Shown: positions 35,523 to 44,164, counted from the stretch's first letter. The stretch: 64,000 nt of DNA from Mycolicibacterium nivoides (GCF_003855255.1 NZ_CP034072.1:1943138-2007137), one strand, 5' to 3'. Numbers and translations are program-made. The notes: generated by a model from the sequence alone, not told the origin.

Positions 35523-35534
35523 GTAGCGCGCTAC
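35523..35534. promoter_or_regulatory. 12-bp palindrome upstream of the HExxH/propeller gene
   Basis: GTAGCGCGCTAC, identical to the core of the palindrome at 30975-30988. It lies 73 bp upstream of the ATG at 35450, in the gap after the kinase gene. Confidence 0.6.
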
Positions 35535-35561
35535 TCGAATCCCGGCGTCAAGCGTTGCTTT

Positions 35562-37133
35562 TCAGCGCTCGCCGTACTCCAGTGGCGGTTCCGACGAATC
35601 GACCTTGCCGTAGCTGCTGATGGTGAGACCGTCGGGTCCCACCTCATAGCGCGCACCGTCGGCAGGGTTGACGGCCACGAAGCCGTTGCCGGACCGCTCG
35701 GCGGTGGGGATCTGGAGGTTGGCGCCGTCGCTGAGCCGCTCACCGCGGTAGGAGAAGCTGTCGGAGCCGGTCTGGCAGATCACCGCCAGTGAGGACGCGG
35801 TCCGGATCACGGCGGCCGGGGTGCTGCCCGCGGGGCACCGCGCGGTGTGGTTGACGAAGCCCTGGTCGTCGGTGCCGTTCACGTTGGCCGTCGCCGACCC
35901 TGCCGTGGTCGTGGTCGTCGTCGGCGCCTCGGATATCGCGCTCGGCGGGGTCGGCGCGGTCAACGTCTCATGGGTGGAGGCGCCGTCGCCACCGCTGGCC
36001 AGGACCGCGGCCAGCACAGCGGCGATTCCGAACAGGCCCACCGACACCAGGATCAAGGTGAGCTGGGCCCGGCTGAACCGCGGTTTGCGCGCCGGAGCCT
36101 GCGGTGCCTGTGGCGGGGGCGGTGGGTACGGCGTGTAGCCGGTGTGGTTCGGGTTGGGGTAGATCGACGAGAACTCTCGGGTGCCCGGTGACGGCGACTG
36201 AGGCTGAGGCTGCGGTTGCGGAGTGAGCCGCGGCGGGGCGGGCGCGGGCGCCGGAGTGGGTGGCAGCACCGGCGGGGGCGGTGCGGGAGCCGCACCGGAG
36301 CCGGCCGCGTCGCGGGCGGCCTTGGCCAGTTCACCGGCGCTGGGATAGCGGTCGACGGCGTCCTTGGCCATGCCCTTGGCCACGACGTCGTCGAATGCGC
36401 GCGGGATGCCGCGGCGCATGATGCTCGGCCGGGGTGCCGGGGAGAACATGTGGGCGCTCATCAGCTGGCGCAGGTCGCCCGTCTCGAACGGTGGCCGGCC
36501 GATCAGCATCTCGTAGAGCAGGCATGTCAGGGCGTACACATCGGCGGCCGGTCCGACCGGGCCGCCGGAGAACCGCTCCGGTGCCATGTAGGCGCTCGAC
36601 CCGATCAGCACGCCCGTCATCGTGACGCTGGCCTCGCCCCCGACGTGGGCGATGCCGAAGTCCACCAGGTAGGCGAAGTCGTCGGAGGTGAGCAGGACGT
36701 TCTCGGGCTTGATGTCGCGGTGCACCAGGCCGTCGGCATGGGCGGCGTCCAGCGCCGCGGCCACCTGCGTGACGATCGCGGTGGCCCGCGCCGGGGTCAG
36801 AGGGCCGTTGGTCCGCAGCAGCTCCTTGACGCTGGCGCCCTCGACCAGCCGCATGTCGATGTACAGCACACCGTCGATCTCGCCGAAATCGTGCACCGGG
36901 ATCACGTGCGGTTCCTGCAGCCGCGCCGCCACCCGGGACTCACGCCGGAACCGCTCCTGGAAGTTCGTGTCCGCGGCGATCTCGGTGCGCAGCAGTTTGA
37001 CCGCCACCATGCGTTCCTTGACCGTGTCGTAGGCGCGGTACACCTCGCCCATTCCACCGACACCGATCAGCGATTTCAGCTCGTAGGGTCCGAACCGGGT
37101 GCCTAGGCGCGAGGCACCAGGGGGCGGGGTCAT
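35562..37133 (-). CDS. Transmembrane Ser/Thr protein kinase, PknF-like
   Basis: 523 residues from the ATG at 37133. Hanks-type kinase domain (about 14-275) with every key motif: Gly-loop GVGGMGEVYRA, VAVK lysine, catalytic HRDIKPENVLL, DFG as DFGIA and the APE region MAPERFSG. A Pro-rich juxtamembrane stretch (275-360) leads to one transmembrane helix (about 372-396, LTLILVSVGLFGIAAVLAAVLA) and an extracytoplasmic domain of about 125 residues with two Cys. That outline fits the mycobacterial PknF/PknI-like group. It may phosphorylate local partners; the propeller gene lies directly downstream and could share its transcript. Confidence 0.85.
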   Translation of the reverse strand: MTPPPGASRLGTRFGPYELKSLIGVGGMGEVYRAYDTVKERMVAVKLLRTEIAADTNFQERFRRESRVAARLQEPHVIPVHDFGEIDGVLYIDMRLVEGASVKELLRTNGPLTPARATAIVTQVAAALDAAHADGLVHRDIKPENVLLTSDDFAYLVDFGIAHVGGEASVTMTGVLIGSSAYMAPERFSGGPVGPAADVYALTCLLYEMLIGRPPFETGDLRQLMSAHMFSPAPRPSIMRRGIPRAFDDVVAKGMAKDAVDRYPSAGELAKAARDAAGSGAAPAPPPPVLPPTPAPAPAPPRLTPQPQPQPQSPSPGTREFSSIYPNPNHTGYTPYPPPPPQAPQAPARKPRFSRAQLTLILVSVGLFGIAAVLAAVLASGGDGASTHETLTAPTPPSAISEAPTTTTTTAGSATANVNGTDDQGFVNHTARCPAGSTPAAVIRTASSLAVICQTGSDSFSYRGERLSDGANLQIPTAERSGNGFVAVNPADGARYEVGPDGLTISSYGKVDSSEPPLEYGER

Positions 37134-37248
37134 TGCGCGATCCTTTCCGGTTGCACCATGCCCCCGGGGTGGGGCGGGCACACGGTCGTCTCGGAGACGA
37201 GGATAGTTCGACCGTGGCCCGGCCCGCCGTGAGCGGTGTCCGGAGTCG

Positions 37249-38505
37249 TCAGTTGAACGACGAGTGCGGGGCCCCCATACCCGGATCGATCTGCACGGGC
37301 CCGGTGGCCGACGGCGCGACCGGGAAATCGAAGATCGCCGTCGGGATGTACACCGTCGCACAGGCATTCGGGATGTCGACGACACCGGACAGGCGGCCCT
37401 CGATGGGTGCGGCGCCCAGTAGCAGGTACGCCTGCTCGGGGCTGTAGCCGAACTTGGTCAGGTAGTCGATCGCGTGCAGGCAGGCCCGCTGGTAGGACAG
37501 GTGCGAGTCCAGGTAACGCTGCTCACCTTCGAGGGTGACCGAGGTGCCGGAGAAGGCCAGCCACTCGGAGTACTGGGGATCGGTGTTGCCGGGCATGAAT
37601 ATGGCGTTCTCGCTCACACCGTAGGTCTCCATACCGCCCGGGATAACGTCGACGCGCAGGTCGATGAAGCCGCCCATCTCGATGGCGCCGCAGAAGGTGA
37701 TCTCGCCGTCGCCCTGGGAGAAGTGCAGGTCGCCGACCGAGAGGTTCGCCCCGTCGACGAACACCGGGTAGAACACCCGGCTGCCCTTGGTGAGGTTCTT
37801 GATGTCCTGGTTGCCGCCGTTCTCCCGCGGCGGCGCGGTGCGGGCCGCTTCCGCGGCGGCTTTGGTGAAGGCATCCCCGGTGAGTCCGCCGAGGATCGCG
37901 TCGCGCGGTTCGGGCGGCAGGGCCAGCGGCGGTACCCGATCGGGGTCGGTCGCGATCAGTGCGGCCTCGCGGGTGTTCCACTTCGCCAGCAGCCCGGTCG
38001 AAGGCGCGGTCCCCATCAGCCCCGGGTGCACGATGCCGGTGAACTCCACGTGCGGTACGTGCCGTGAGGTGGCCTTTTGACCCGAGAAGTCCCAGATCGC
38101 CTTGTAGGCGTCGGGGAACTGATCGGTGAGGAAGCCGCCGCCGTTGAGCTTGGGGAAGATGCCGGTGTAGCCCCAGCCCTGGCCGGCCAGCGGCCCGGAA
38201 TCCTCCTGCGGGATGGGTCCGACGTCGAGGATGTCCACGATGAGCAGATCGCCCGGCTTGGCGCCCTCGACGGCGATCGGGCCGGAGAGCACGTGCACCG
38301 TCGTCAGCGGTGCGTTGAGGATGTCGTCGGCCGAATCGTCGTTGACGATGGCACCGTCGAACCATTCGCGACAGTGCACCCGGAACGAGTCGCCCTGCTT
38401 GACCGTCACCGCGGCCGGGATGTCAGGGTGCCACCGGTTGTGGCCCAGCTTCTCCTGATCGGTGAACTTCTTGGTCGAGTCGAGCGGGAATACGACGTCA
38501 GGCAT
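37249..38505 (-). CDS. fmdA: Formamidase
   Basis: 418 residues, the length of acetamidase/formamidase (FmdA/AmdA) enzymes. Recognisable stretches: KLGHNRWHPDIPAAVTVKQGDSFRVHCREWFDG near 19-51, VHVLSGPIAVEGAKPGDLLIVDILDVGP near 69-96, the GWGYTGIFPKLNGGGFL region and ILGGLTGDAF... then VGDLHFSQGDGEITFCGAIEMGG near 253-275. It hydrolyses formamide (or short amides) to formate and ammonia in the cytosol. It is downstream of fmdB, with an 8-bp tandem repeat between the two, and an inverted CTGTAGA element upstream of fmdB matches one before the permease at 47027, linking it to the Rieske/ureohydrolase operon. Confidence 0.88.
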   Translation of the reverse strand: MPDVVFPLDSTKKFTDQEKLGHNRWHPDIPAAVTVKQGDSFRVHCREWFDGAIVNDDSADDILNAPLTTVHVLSGPIAVEGAKPGDLLIVDILDVGPIPQEDSGPLAGQGWGYTGIFPKLNGGGFLTDQFPDAYKAIWDFSGQKATSRHVPHVEFTGIVHPGLMGTAPSTGLLAKWNTREAALIATDPDRVPPLALPPEPRDAILGGLTGDAFTKAAAEAARTAPPRENGGNQDIKNLTKGSRVFYPVFVDGANLSVGDLHFSQGDGEITFCGAIEMGGFIDLRVDVIPGGMETYGVSENAIFMPGNTDPQYSEWLAFSGTSVTLEGEQRYLDSHLSYQRACLHAIDYLTKFGYSPEQAYLLLGAAPIEGRLSGVVDIPNACATVYIPTAIFDFPVAPSATGPVQIDPGMGAPHSSFN

Positions 38506-38520
38506 TGATCCTCCTTCGCA

Positions 38521-38552
38521 GACTTCAGGACTTCAGGACTTCAGGACTTCAG
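38521..38552. repeat. Four tandem copies of GACTTCAG
   Basis: Four perfect 8-bp units sit in the fmdB-fmdA gap. The fmdB stop codon (38549-38551) lies in the unit nearest fmdB, so the other copies are untranslated. Copy number would alter only the spacing between the two genes. Confidence 0.9.
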
Positions 38553-38833
38553 GGACGGGGCAACTTCTGATGGAGCGGGTTCGTGGTGACTTTCTGCCGC
38601 CGGCCGCCCGGCGGCGGTCCGGCAACCACGGCGGGACGGTCGGCCGACGCTCGTGTGGTGTCCTGCAGCGCCATGGCGGTCGAGCCGCCGCGGCCCAGGT
38701 TCGGCGCCGCGATGGTCCTGCGTGCCGGCCCCCTGCAGTCCGGGCAGTCGATCACGTCCGGACGAACACTCATCGAGAACATCTTCTTCGTGACGCCGCA
38801 ACCTGACGCACACCGAAATTCGTAGAGAACCAA
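38549..38833 (-). CDS. fmdB: FmdB-type zinc-ribbon protein
   Basis: 94 residues. The N-terminus is the FmdB zinc ribbon: MVLYEFRCASGCGVTKKMFSM then DCPDCRG, with Cys pairs at residues about 8/12 and 30/33 that would bind one zinc ion. A Gly/Pro/Arg-rich tail follows. FmdB proteins accompany formamidases, and the original one was proposed to regulate fmdA. The start is a TTG with AAGGAA seven bases upstream; no ATG is available in frame. The next gene on the strand is fmdA, so the two form an operon. Confidence 0.8.
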   Translation of the reverse strand: MVLYEFRCASGCGVTKKMFSMSVRPDVIDCPDCRGPARRTIAAPNLGRGGSTAMALQDTTRASADRPAVVAGPPPGGRRQKVTTNPLHQKLPRP

Positions 38834-38943
38834 CAGGTTTCCTTAACGTTGCCGGGAGCTGCTGTGTCGACAAACGTCACACTACCGACGAACGTACGGC
38901 TCGGCAGAGCAGTTGGACAACAAAACACCGTTGCTCAGTCAGG

Positions 38944-38959
38944 CTGTAGATCTCTACAG
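38944..38959. promoter_or_regulatory. Inverted CTGTAGA element upstream of fmdB
   Basis: CTGTAGA-TC-TCTACAG, 7-bp arms, 111 bp before the fmdB start. The sequence CTACAGTC read here (38954-38961) recurs at 47117-47124 and, inverted, at 47136-47143, before the permease and isochorismatase-like genes. Confidence 0.6.
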
Positions 38960-38991
38960 TCCGGCCGCCGACCCAGCCGGCGCCGGGGGGA

Positions 38992-40173
38992 TCACGGCCG
39001 GGCTTGAGACGCTCGCGTGAGCTGAACCACCTTGTCGTGCACCGGCTTAGCCGTATCAGCGACGCCCATGCCCATGTTCCGAGCCGCCCACAACGCGATC
39101 CGGAAATTGGTCCGGTCGGTTTCGTCGAGGGGGTTGGCACCGGTGAGCTCGGCGACCTTGGCCAACCGGTTGCGCAATGTGTTGACGTGCACGTACAACT
39201 GGCTCGCGGCCGTCGAGATGTCGTTGTCCGGTGCCAGGAAGGCCTCCAGGGACGAAACCAGGTAGCCGTTGTTGAGCTTGTCGTGGTCGACCAACGGCAC
39301 CAGGAGCCGGTGGACGAACGGCACGAGCCGAACTTTCGGCACCGCCGCCAGCAGTCCGTCCAGCGTGGCGATCTCCTCGATGTGCACCGAGCGCCGCCAG
39401 CGAATCCCCTCTCGCAACGCTTCGAGCGCCTCGGGGATCGCATACACCATGGACTGTGGATCTGGCGCGATGGCCACACCGCACACCAGATCGGAGGCGG
39501 CCAGTTCGGCGGCGAACTGCTCGGTCTGGGCGCACAGCGCGACGATGCGGTCATCGAGCACCGCGACCGTGCCGAGGTGCCGGTCGACGAGCTCGTGCAC
39601 CCGGGTGTGGACATCGGTGGTGAACGCGCACACCGCCACCGGGGTCCCGGCCAGGCCACACTCGGCGAGCGCGGTTTCGACCGGGCCGACGCCCAGGGTG
39701 CCCGCCACGAACCAGCGCAGAATCGACCCAAGGTCCCGTTCGCGTGTTCCGACCTCGCGATCGGCGATCCGCATGGAATCCGCCCAGTCCACGATCCGCC
39801 GGAAGGGCACCGCGGCATGCTGGGCCAGCAGCGGAAGGTCCAGGTCGAGGCAGGCCCGCACCAGTGCGGCAGGGGGTTCGTCGAACAGATCCCCCAGCCC
39901 CACCAGCAGCGCGGTGACCCGCCGCCGGCTCAAGGTCTCGACGTAGCGCCGGATCGAGTCGTCCGGCTGATCGGCTACGGGCACCCCGATGCTGAGGATC
40001 AGCTCCTCCCCCGACAGATACTGCGACGGGTCGACGAGTTCGGTGGGGTACACGTAGCGGATCGGCCGGTCGAGATCGCGGATCGGTGTCAGGGTGTCGA
40101 CGTGCAGGCTCGGCTGGGCCAGCAGTTCCCTGAGCAGGACGGTGCCGTCGTGCGGCGTCACCTCTACGGTCAT
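38992..40173 (-). CDS. PucR family transcriptional regulator
   Basis: About 393 residues. An N-terminal PucR-type domain (LHVDTLTPIRDLDRPIRYVYPTELVDPSQYLSGEELILSIG) is followed by a GGDEF-related middle and the C-terminal helix-turn-helix, LYVHVNTLRNRLAKVAELTGANPLDETDRTNFRIALWAAR (about 333-372). PucR proteins sense purine-breakdown or other nitrogen metabolites and usually activate the genes around them. ATG 40173 is chosen for the GAAGG before it; ATG 40209 is in frame and possible. It sits between the Rieske operon and fmdBA, whose upstream regions share an inverted CTACAGTC motif, and is the best candidate to bind it. Confidence 0.8.
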   Translation of the reverse strand: MTVEVTPHDGTVLLRELLAQPSLHVDTLTPIRDLDRPIRYVYPTELVDPSQYLSGEELILSIGVPVADQPDDSIRRYVETLSRRRVTALLVGLGDLFDEPPAALVRACLDLDLPLLAQHAAVPFRRIVDWADSMRIADREVGTRERDLGSILRWFVAGTLGVGPVETALAECGLAGTPVAVCAFTTDVHTRVHELVDRHLGTVAVLDDRIVALCAQTEQFAAELAASDLVCGVAIAPDPQSMVYAIPEALEALREGIRWRRSVHIEEIATLDGLLAAVPKVRLVPFVHRLLVPLVDHDKLNNGYLVSSLEAFLAPDNDISTAASQLYVHVNTLRNRLAKVAELTGANPLDETDRTNFRIALWAARNMGMGVADTAKPVHDKVVQLTRASQARP

Positions 40174-40227
40174 ACAGCCTTCGTCCGTTAGCGGGTCATT
40201 GACGGACATCGGAACACTTCTGCGGGG

Positions 40228-40262
40228 ACGTTCATGGCTGCGGAGTTTAGAGCCATGAACGT
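40228..40262. promoter_or_regulatory. Perfect 12-bp inverted repeat before the PucR gene
   Basis: ACGTTCATGGCT and AGCCATGAACGT with an 11-base spacer, between the reductase stop (40267) and the PucR start. It can be a terminator of the oxygenase operon or a PucR operator. No T-run is present. Confidence 0.65.
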
Positions 40263-40266
40263 GTTC

Positions 40267-41208
40267 TCACAGGTCGAGCGTGATCTTCCCACCGAGAGAA
40301 CGGGATACGCAGATCATCATCGAGGTGTTGGCCGCGCGCTCGGCCTCGGTCAGCAGATCGTCGCGATGATCGACCTCGCCGGCGAGCACCTTGGTCTCAC
40401 ACGTCCCGCAGAATCCACTCGTACAGGAGAACGCGGTGTCGGGGGCGATATCGAGCACCGCCTCCAGCACGCTCTTGTTCGGCGGGACCACCACCGTGGC
40501 ACCGGTGCGCGCCAACTCCACCTCGAAGGCGCCGTCACCGAACCCTCCGGTGGGGGCCGCGGTTGCGGCGGCGAACCGCTCGACATGGAGTTCGACATCC
40601 GGGTAGCCGGCGCTGAGGTCGGCGACGGCGGCCAGCATCGGCGCAGGGCCGCAGCAGTAGACATGGGTCCCGGCCGGACTGGCGGCGAACACCCCGGCGA
40701 GGTCGGGCAACCCCATCTCGTCCTGCGGAATCAGCGACACCCCGTCGATACCGGCCAGGCGGTCGGCAAAGGCCATGGCGGCCCGGCTGCGGCCCCCGTA
40801 GATCAGCGTGAACTCGGGACTGACCGGGACGCCGCGTAACTCATCGATCATCGCCGCGATCGGGGTTATCCCGATACCGCCGGCGATGAAGACGTACCGC
40901 GGCGCCGGGCTCAGCGCGAAGGCGTTCTGGGGCACCCCGACTTCGACCACGTCGCCGATGCGCAGGCTCTCGTGCACCTCGCGGGAGCCGCCGCGGCCGT
41001 CGGCGACCCGCAGCACCGCGATGGTGTACCGGTACGGGTCGTCGCGCGGACCACACAGGGAGTACTGCCGGACGCGTCCCGACGGCAACGTGATGGGGAT
41101 GTGCGCACCGGCTGCCCATGCGGGCAGCCGGTCGCCGGTGGGGCTGGCGAGCACCACCGAGATCACCTCGGTGGCTTCCAGCCGCAGTTGAATGACGTGA
41201 AGTTTCAT
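40267..41208 (-). CDS. PDR/VanB-type oxygenase reductase (FMN, NADH, [2Fe-2S])
   Basis: 313 residues in the phthalate-dioxygenase-reductase order: flavin domain with RQYSLCG near 47-53, NAD domain with FIAGGIGITPI near 108-118 and CCGPAPML near 188, and a C-terminal plant-type ferredoxin domain with CTSGFCGTCETKVL (Cys ligands near 263-271) plus CVSRS near the end. It passes electrons from NADH to the Rieske oxygenase encoded immediately upstream (14-base gap). One protein thus replaces a separate ferredoxin and reductase, the arrangement used by vanillate-demethylase-type systems. Confidence 0.88.
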   Translation of the reverse strand: MKLHVIQLRLEATEVISVVLASPTGDRLPAWAAGAHIPITLPSGRVRQYSLCGPRDDPYRYTIAVLRVADGRGGSREVHESLRIGDVVEVGVPQNAFALSPAPRYVFIAGGIGITPIAAMIDELRGVPVSPEFTLIYGGRSRAAMAFADRLAGIDGVSLIPQDEMGLPDLAGVFAASPAGTHVYCCGPAPMLAAVADLSAGYPDVELHVERFAAATAAPTGGFGDGAFEVELARTGATVVVPPNKSVLEAVLDIAPDTAFSCTSGFCGTCETKVLAGEVDHRDDLLTEAERAANTSMMICVSRSLGGKITLDL

Positions 41209-41222
41209 ACCGGGTTGTCGGC

Positions 41223-42281
41223 TCAGACCCGGGCGTGGCCGTTTTCGGCGGGAACCTCGGTCTGCGCCGCGATCAGGTCCCGCTCCTGCTGAATCGTCTG
41301 CACCGCATGCTGGGTGGCGCGCCGGTAGTTCAGCGTGTAGATGTCCGCCGGCGCCGACACCTCGAACGCCTGCCCGGCAAGCGGAACCTCCTTGGGCTCA
41401 AGACCTTCGAGCACCGGGGTGTCCTCGGTGAACACCTTCGTCTCGATCTCCAGGATCTCGTCGACAGTTCCGCCGCGGAAATCCTTGTCGGCGGCCACAC
41501 CCCAGAAGATGATGCACTTGTCGTAGCTCACCGGCGAGGGGAAGTCCACCAGATAGCGCTTGCCGAGCGTCTCGCCGAAGTCGTACAGGATGGTCGCGAT
41601 TCCCGGCGCGTACGAGTGGTAGTGCATCCAGGCATCGCCGACATCGGAGAAGTCCGAATCGGGCACCCCTGGGTAGAAGTAGGACGCCCACACCTCACGA
41701 CCGTCACGCTTGACGGCCAGCTCGTCCACCACCGGGTTCACCTCGCCCATCGACGGCGCATGCACGAACGGGAAATGCGCCATGTCCCGGAAGTTCTCGG
41801 TGGCCGCCATGAATCCGCACTCGGCGTGAATGGGCTCCGCCGCACGCCACTCCAGCTCCAGGCCGCCGATCTCGGGAGGATGCGGCAAGTCGAACACCGG
41901 GTCGCCCAGGCAGGTCCAGACGTGTTCGAATCGCTCGATCACCGGATAGGACTTGATCTCCGCCTTCGGCGGAATCCGTTGTCCCTCGGCCAGAGACGGG
42001 ATGTGACTGCACTGCCCACTCTGCCCGTCGAACTGCCATCCGTGGTAGGGGCAGGCGATGCTGTCGCCGACGACCTTGCCATCGGCCAGGTTGCCGCCCC
42101 GGTGGATGCAGCGCCGGTCGGTCACCCGGGCCGCACCGGTGGAATCACGGAACACCACCAGCTTGTGGTCGAGCAGGGTGGCCGACTGCGGGGTGTCGAT
42201 GTCCTGGGACCGGGCCACCACGAACCACACATGCTGGTAGGCCTCGCGCAGCTTTTCCGGGGTGAGGGCTTCGCGTTTCAT
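41223..42281 (-). CDS. Rieske-type non-heme iron oxygenase, alpha subunit
   Basis: 352 residues, the size of VanA-type monooxygenases rather than ring-hydroxylating dioxygenases. Rieske [2Fe-2S] ligands: Cys58-x-His60 (CIHRGG) and Cys77-xx-His80 (CPYHGW). Mononuclear iron site: Asn163, Asp166, His169 and His174 in ENFRDMAHFPFVH. No small beta subunit is encoded nearby. VanA relatives hydroxylate or O/N-demethylate aromatic or heterocyclic substrates. The neighbours (ureohydrolase, PuuE-like deacetylase, formamidase) point to a nitrogen-containing substrate, possibly an imidazole or cyclic ureide; that is inference. Paired with the reductase at 40267. Confidence 0.85.
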   Translation of the reverse strand: MKREALTPEKLREAYQHVWFVVARSQDIDTPQSATLLDHKLVVFRDSTGAARVTDRRCIHRGGNLADGKVVGDSIACPYHGWQFDGQSGQCSHIPSLAEGQRIPPKAEIKSYPVIERFEHVWTCLGDPVFDLPHPPEIGGLELEWRAAEPIHAECGFMAATENFRDMAHFPFVHAPSMGEVNPVVDELAVKRDGREVWASYFYPGVPDSDFSDVGDAWMHYHSYAPGIATILYDFGETLGKRYLVDFPSPVSYDKCIIFWGVAADKDFRGGTVDEILEIETKVFTEDTPVLEGLEPKEVPLAGQAFEVSAPADIYTLNYRRATQHAVQTIQQERDLIAAQTEVPAENGHARV

Positions 42282-42293
42282 CGAGAATTCTCC

Positions 42294-43181
42294 TTAAGGT
42301 TCGGCGGGGATGTTCAGCTCGGGGCGGGTCAGAGTGCGCGGCGTCAACGCCTGTTCGCGGACATATCCGGCGATCTCGGCCATGCCCGCGACCCAGACGT
42401 CGTCCATGGCACACACTTCGGCGATGAACTCGCGCAATGCCGCCGCGCGGCCCGGGCGTCCGCTGAGGAACGGGTGGTTGGTCAGGATCCAGGCACCGCC
42501 GACATCACGCATCGCATCCAGTTCGGCGCGCCACAGCTCGATGGCTTTGGCCGGCGTCTCGATCAGGCCGGTCCCGGAGAAATCGGGAACGAAGCAGTAC
42601 TGCTGCCAATCGTCCAGCGCCCAGCTCACCGGGAGTTCCACCAGCGCGGACTGGTCATCGACAGCCAGCTCGTACGGGTGATCGGAATCCATCAGGGTGG
42701 AGTCGTAGAGGAAGCCGAATTCGGCGAGCAGTTTCGGTGTGTGCCAGTTCATCTCCCACATCGGCGCGCGATAGCCGACCGGCGTCACCCCGACCACCTC
42801 CTGCAGCGCCCGGAGCCCGCGGTCCAGAATCTCGCGTTCGGTCTGTTCGTCGACGCCAACCAGCGACTCGTGCAGGTAGCCGTGGTGGGCGATCTCGTGC
42901 CCGGCCGCCGCGATCGACCGAATCGGCTCCGGATGCCGGTGTGCGGTGTAGCCCGGCACGAAGAACGTTGCCGGAACCTGCAATTCGTCGAGTATCGACA
43001 GCAGGCGGGGAACCCCGACCAGCGGGCCGTAGGCCTGGTGCGACATCGCGCCCATGCGGTCGGCGAACGCCGGATCGGTGGTCAACAGCGGAGATTCGGC
43101 ATCCACGTCGAAGGTGAATGCGACGGCGCAACGCTTTCCCTCTGGCCAGGTCACCGGCCCGGCAGGCGTCAAGGGGATCAT
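42294..43181 (-). CDS. NodB-fold polysaccharide-deacetylase family hydrolase (PuuE-like)
   Basis: 295 residues. The NodB motif 1 reads TFDVDAES (Asp25, Asp27), and motif 2 is HHGYLHE (His100, His104), followed by GYRAPMWEMNWHTPKLL near 145-161, which gives the metal and base residues of this fold. No signal peptide, so it acts in the cytosol, unlike chitin or peptidoglycan deacetylases. Cytosolic members such as PuuE hydrolyse cyclic amides (allantoin). Within this operon a ring-opening amidohydrolase role fits. It overlaps the ureohydrolase gene by four bases. Confidence 0.75.
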   Translation of the reverse strand: MIPLTPAGPVTWPEGKRCAVAFTFDVDAESPLLTTDPAFADRMGAMSHQAYGPLVGVPRLLSILDELQVPATFFVPGYTAHRHPEPIRSIAAAGHEIAHHGYLHESLVGVDEQTEREILDRGLRALQEVVGVTPVGYRAPMWEMNWHTPKLLAEFGFLYDSTLMDSDHPYELAVDDQSALVELPVSWALDDWQQYCFVPDFSGTGLIETPAKAIELWRAELDAMRDVGGAWILTNHPFLSGRPGRAAALREFIAEVCAMDDVWVAGMAEIAGYVREQALTPRTLTRPELNIPAEP

Positions 43182-44152
43182 GATCGAGCCTTTCTTCCGA
43201 ATACGGACAGGAATTCCCAGGTGACGTTGGCGGCGGCGATCGCGGTGATCTCGGCATGGTCGTAGGCCGGTGATACTTCCACCACGTCGACGCCGACCAG
43301 GTTCACGCTGTCCAGCCCGCGCACGATCTCGAGCAGTTCACGGCTGGTCATGCCGCCTGCCTCGGGCGTGCCGGTGCCCGGCGCATGCGCCGGGTCGAGC
43401 ACGTCGATGTCGACCGAGACATACACCGGCGCGTCCCCCACCCGCTCGCGGATGCGCTGGATAATGCCGTCGGTTCCGAGCGCGCCGATCTGCTTGCAGG
43501 TGATCACGGAGAAGCCGAAGTTCGCGTCCTCGACCAGATCCTGCTTGTCATAGATGGATCCGCGCACCCCGACGTGCAGGCTGCGATCGAGCAACAGGCC
43601 TTCCTCGAAGGCTCGCCGGAACGGTGAGCCGTGGGTGATGTCGGCCCCGTAGTAGCTGTCCCAGGTGTCCAGGTGCGCATCGAAATGCACCAGGGCCACC
43701 GGGCCGTGCACCGCGTGGACCGCGCGTAACGACGGCAGCGCCACCGAGTGATCACCGCCGAGGATCACCGCGCGCGTCCCCTCGGCCTGAAGTTCGGTCA
43801 GCTGCGCCGCGATCTGGTCCACCGCCTCGCCGATGTCGAACGGGTTGCACGCGATGTCGCCGGCGTCGGCGAACTGGCAGACCTCGAACGGTTTGATGTC
43901 GAGTTCGGGGTTGTAGCCACGGATGAGGCGGGATCCTTGACGAATCGCGTTGGGGCCGAATCGGGCTCCGGGCCGGTAGGTCACCGCGCTGTCGAACGGT
44001 ACGCCCACCACCACGACGTCGGCCCGTGCCACATCTGACAGGCGGGGCAGCCGGGCGAAGGTCGTCCACCCTGCGTAGCGCGGCTGCACCTGGGGGTCCG
44101 CCGGGCCCACGATCGCGTCGCGGGCGTTGCCCCCGGGTATTGCTTGGTTCAT
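43178..44152 (-). CDS. Ureohydrolase (agmatinase/guanidinobutyrase/formiminoglutamase superfamily)
   Basis: 324 residues. All six manganese ligands are present: His135 (GGDHS), Asp158-His160-Asp162 (HFDAHLD), Asp248 and Asp250 (VDIDVLDP). The APGTGTPEAGGM segment after the last pair matches agmatinase-like enzymes more than arginases. Superfamily members cut guanidino compounds to urea or formimino compounds to formamide, among others. A formamidase gene lies in the same presumed regulon, so a product of formamide type is plausible. Agmatinase is the safest generic name; the substrate is not readable. Confidence 0.78.
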   Translation of the reverse strand: MNQAIPGGNARDAIVGPADPQVQPRYAGWTTFARLPRLSDVARADVVVVGVPFDSAVTYRPGARFGPNAIRQGSRLIRGYNPELDIKPFEVCQFADAGDIACNPFDIGEAVDQIAAQLTELQAEGTRAVILGGDHSVALPSLRAVHAVHGPVALVHFDAHLDTWDSYYGADITHGSPFRRAFEEGLLLDRSLHVGVRGSIYDKQDLVEDANFGFSVITCKQIGALGTDGIIQRIRERVGDAPVYVSVDIDVLDPAHAPGTGTPEAGGMTSRELLEIVRGLDSVNLVGVDVVEVSPAYDHAEITAIAAANVTWEFLSVFGRKARS

Positions 44153-44164
44153 TGAATGCCTTTC

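Noticed and set aside
40255..40268. KstR-type cholesterol operator
   Set aside because: The AAC/GTT halves are offset and the outer T and A are missing; the sequence is explained by the 12-bp inverted repeat.
41235..43265. 676-codon plus-strand frame over the Rieske and deacetylase genes
   Set aside because: The minus strand carries intact Rieske and NodB motifs in two genes; the plus frame has no domain and spans a gene boundary.
43178..44152. Naming the ureohydrolase formiminoglutamase on the strength of the nearby formamidase
   Set aside because: The APGTGTPEAGG segment looks agmatinase-like, and substrate cannot be read from metal ligands alone.
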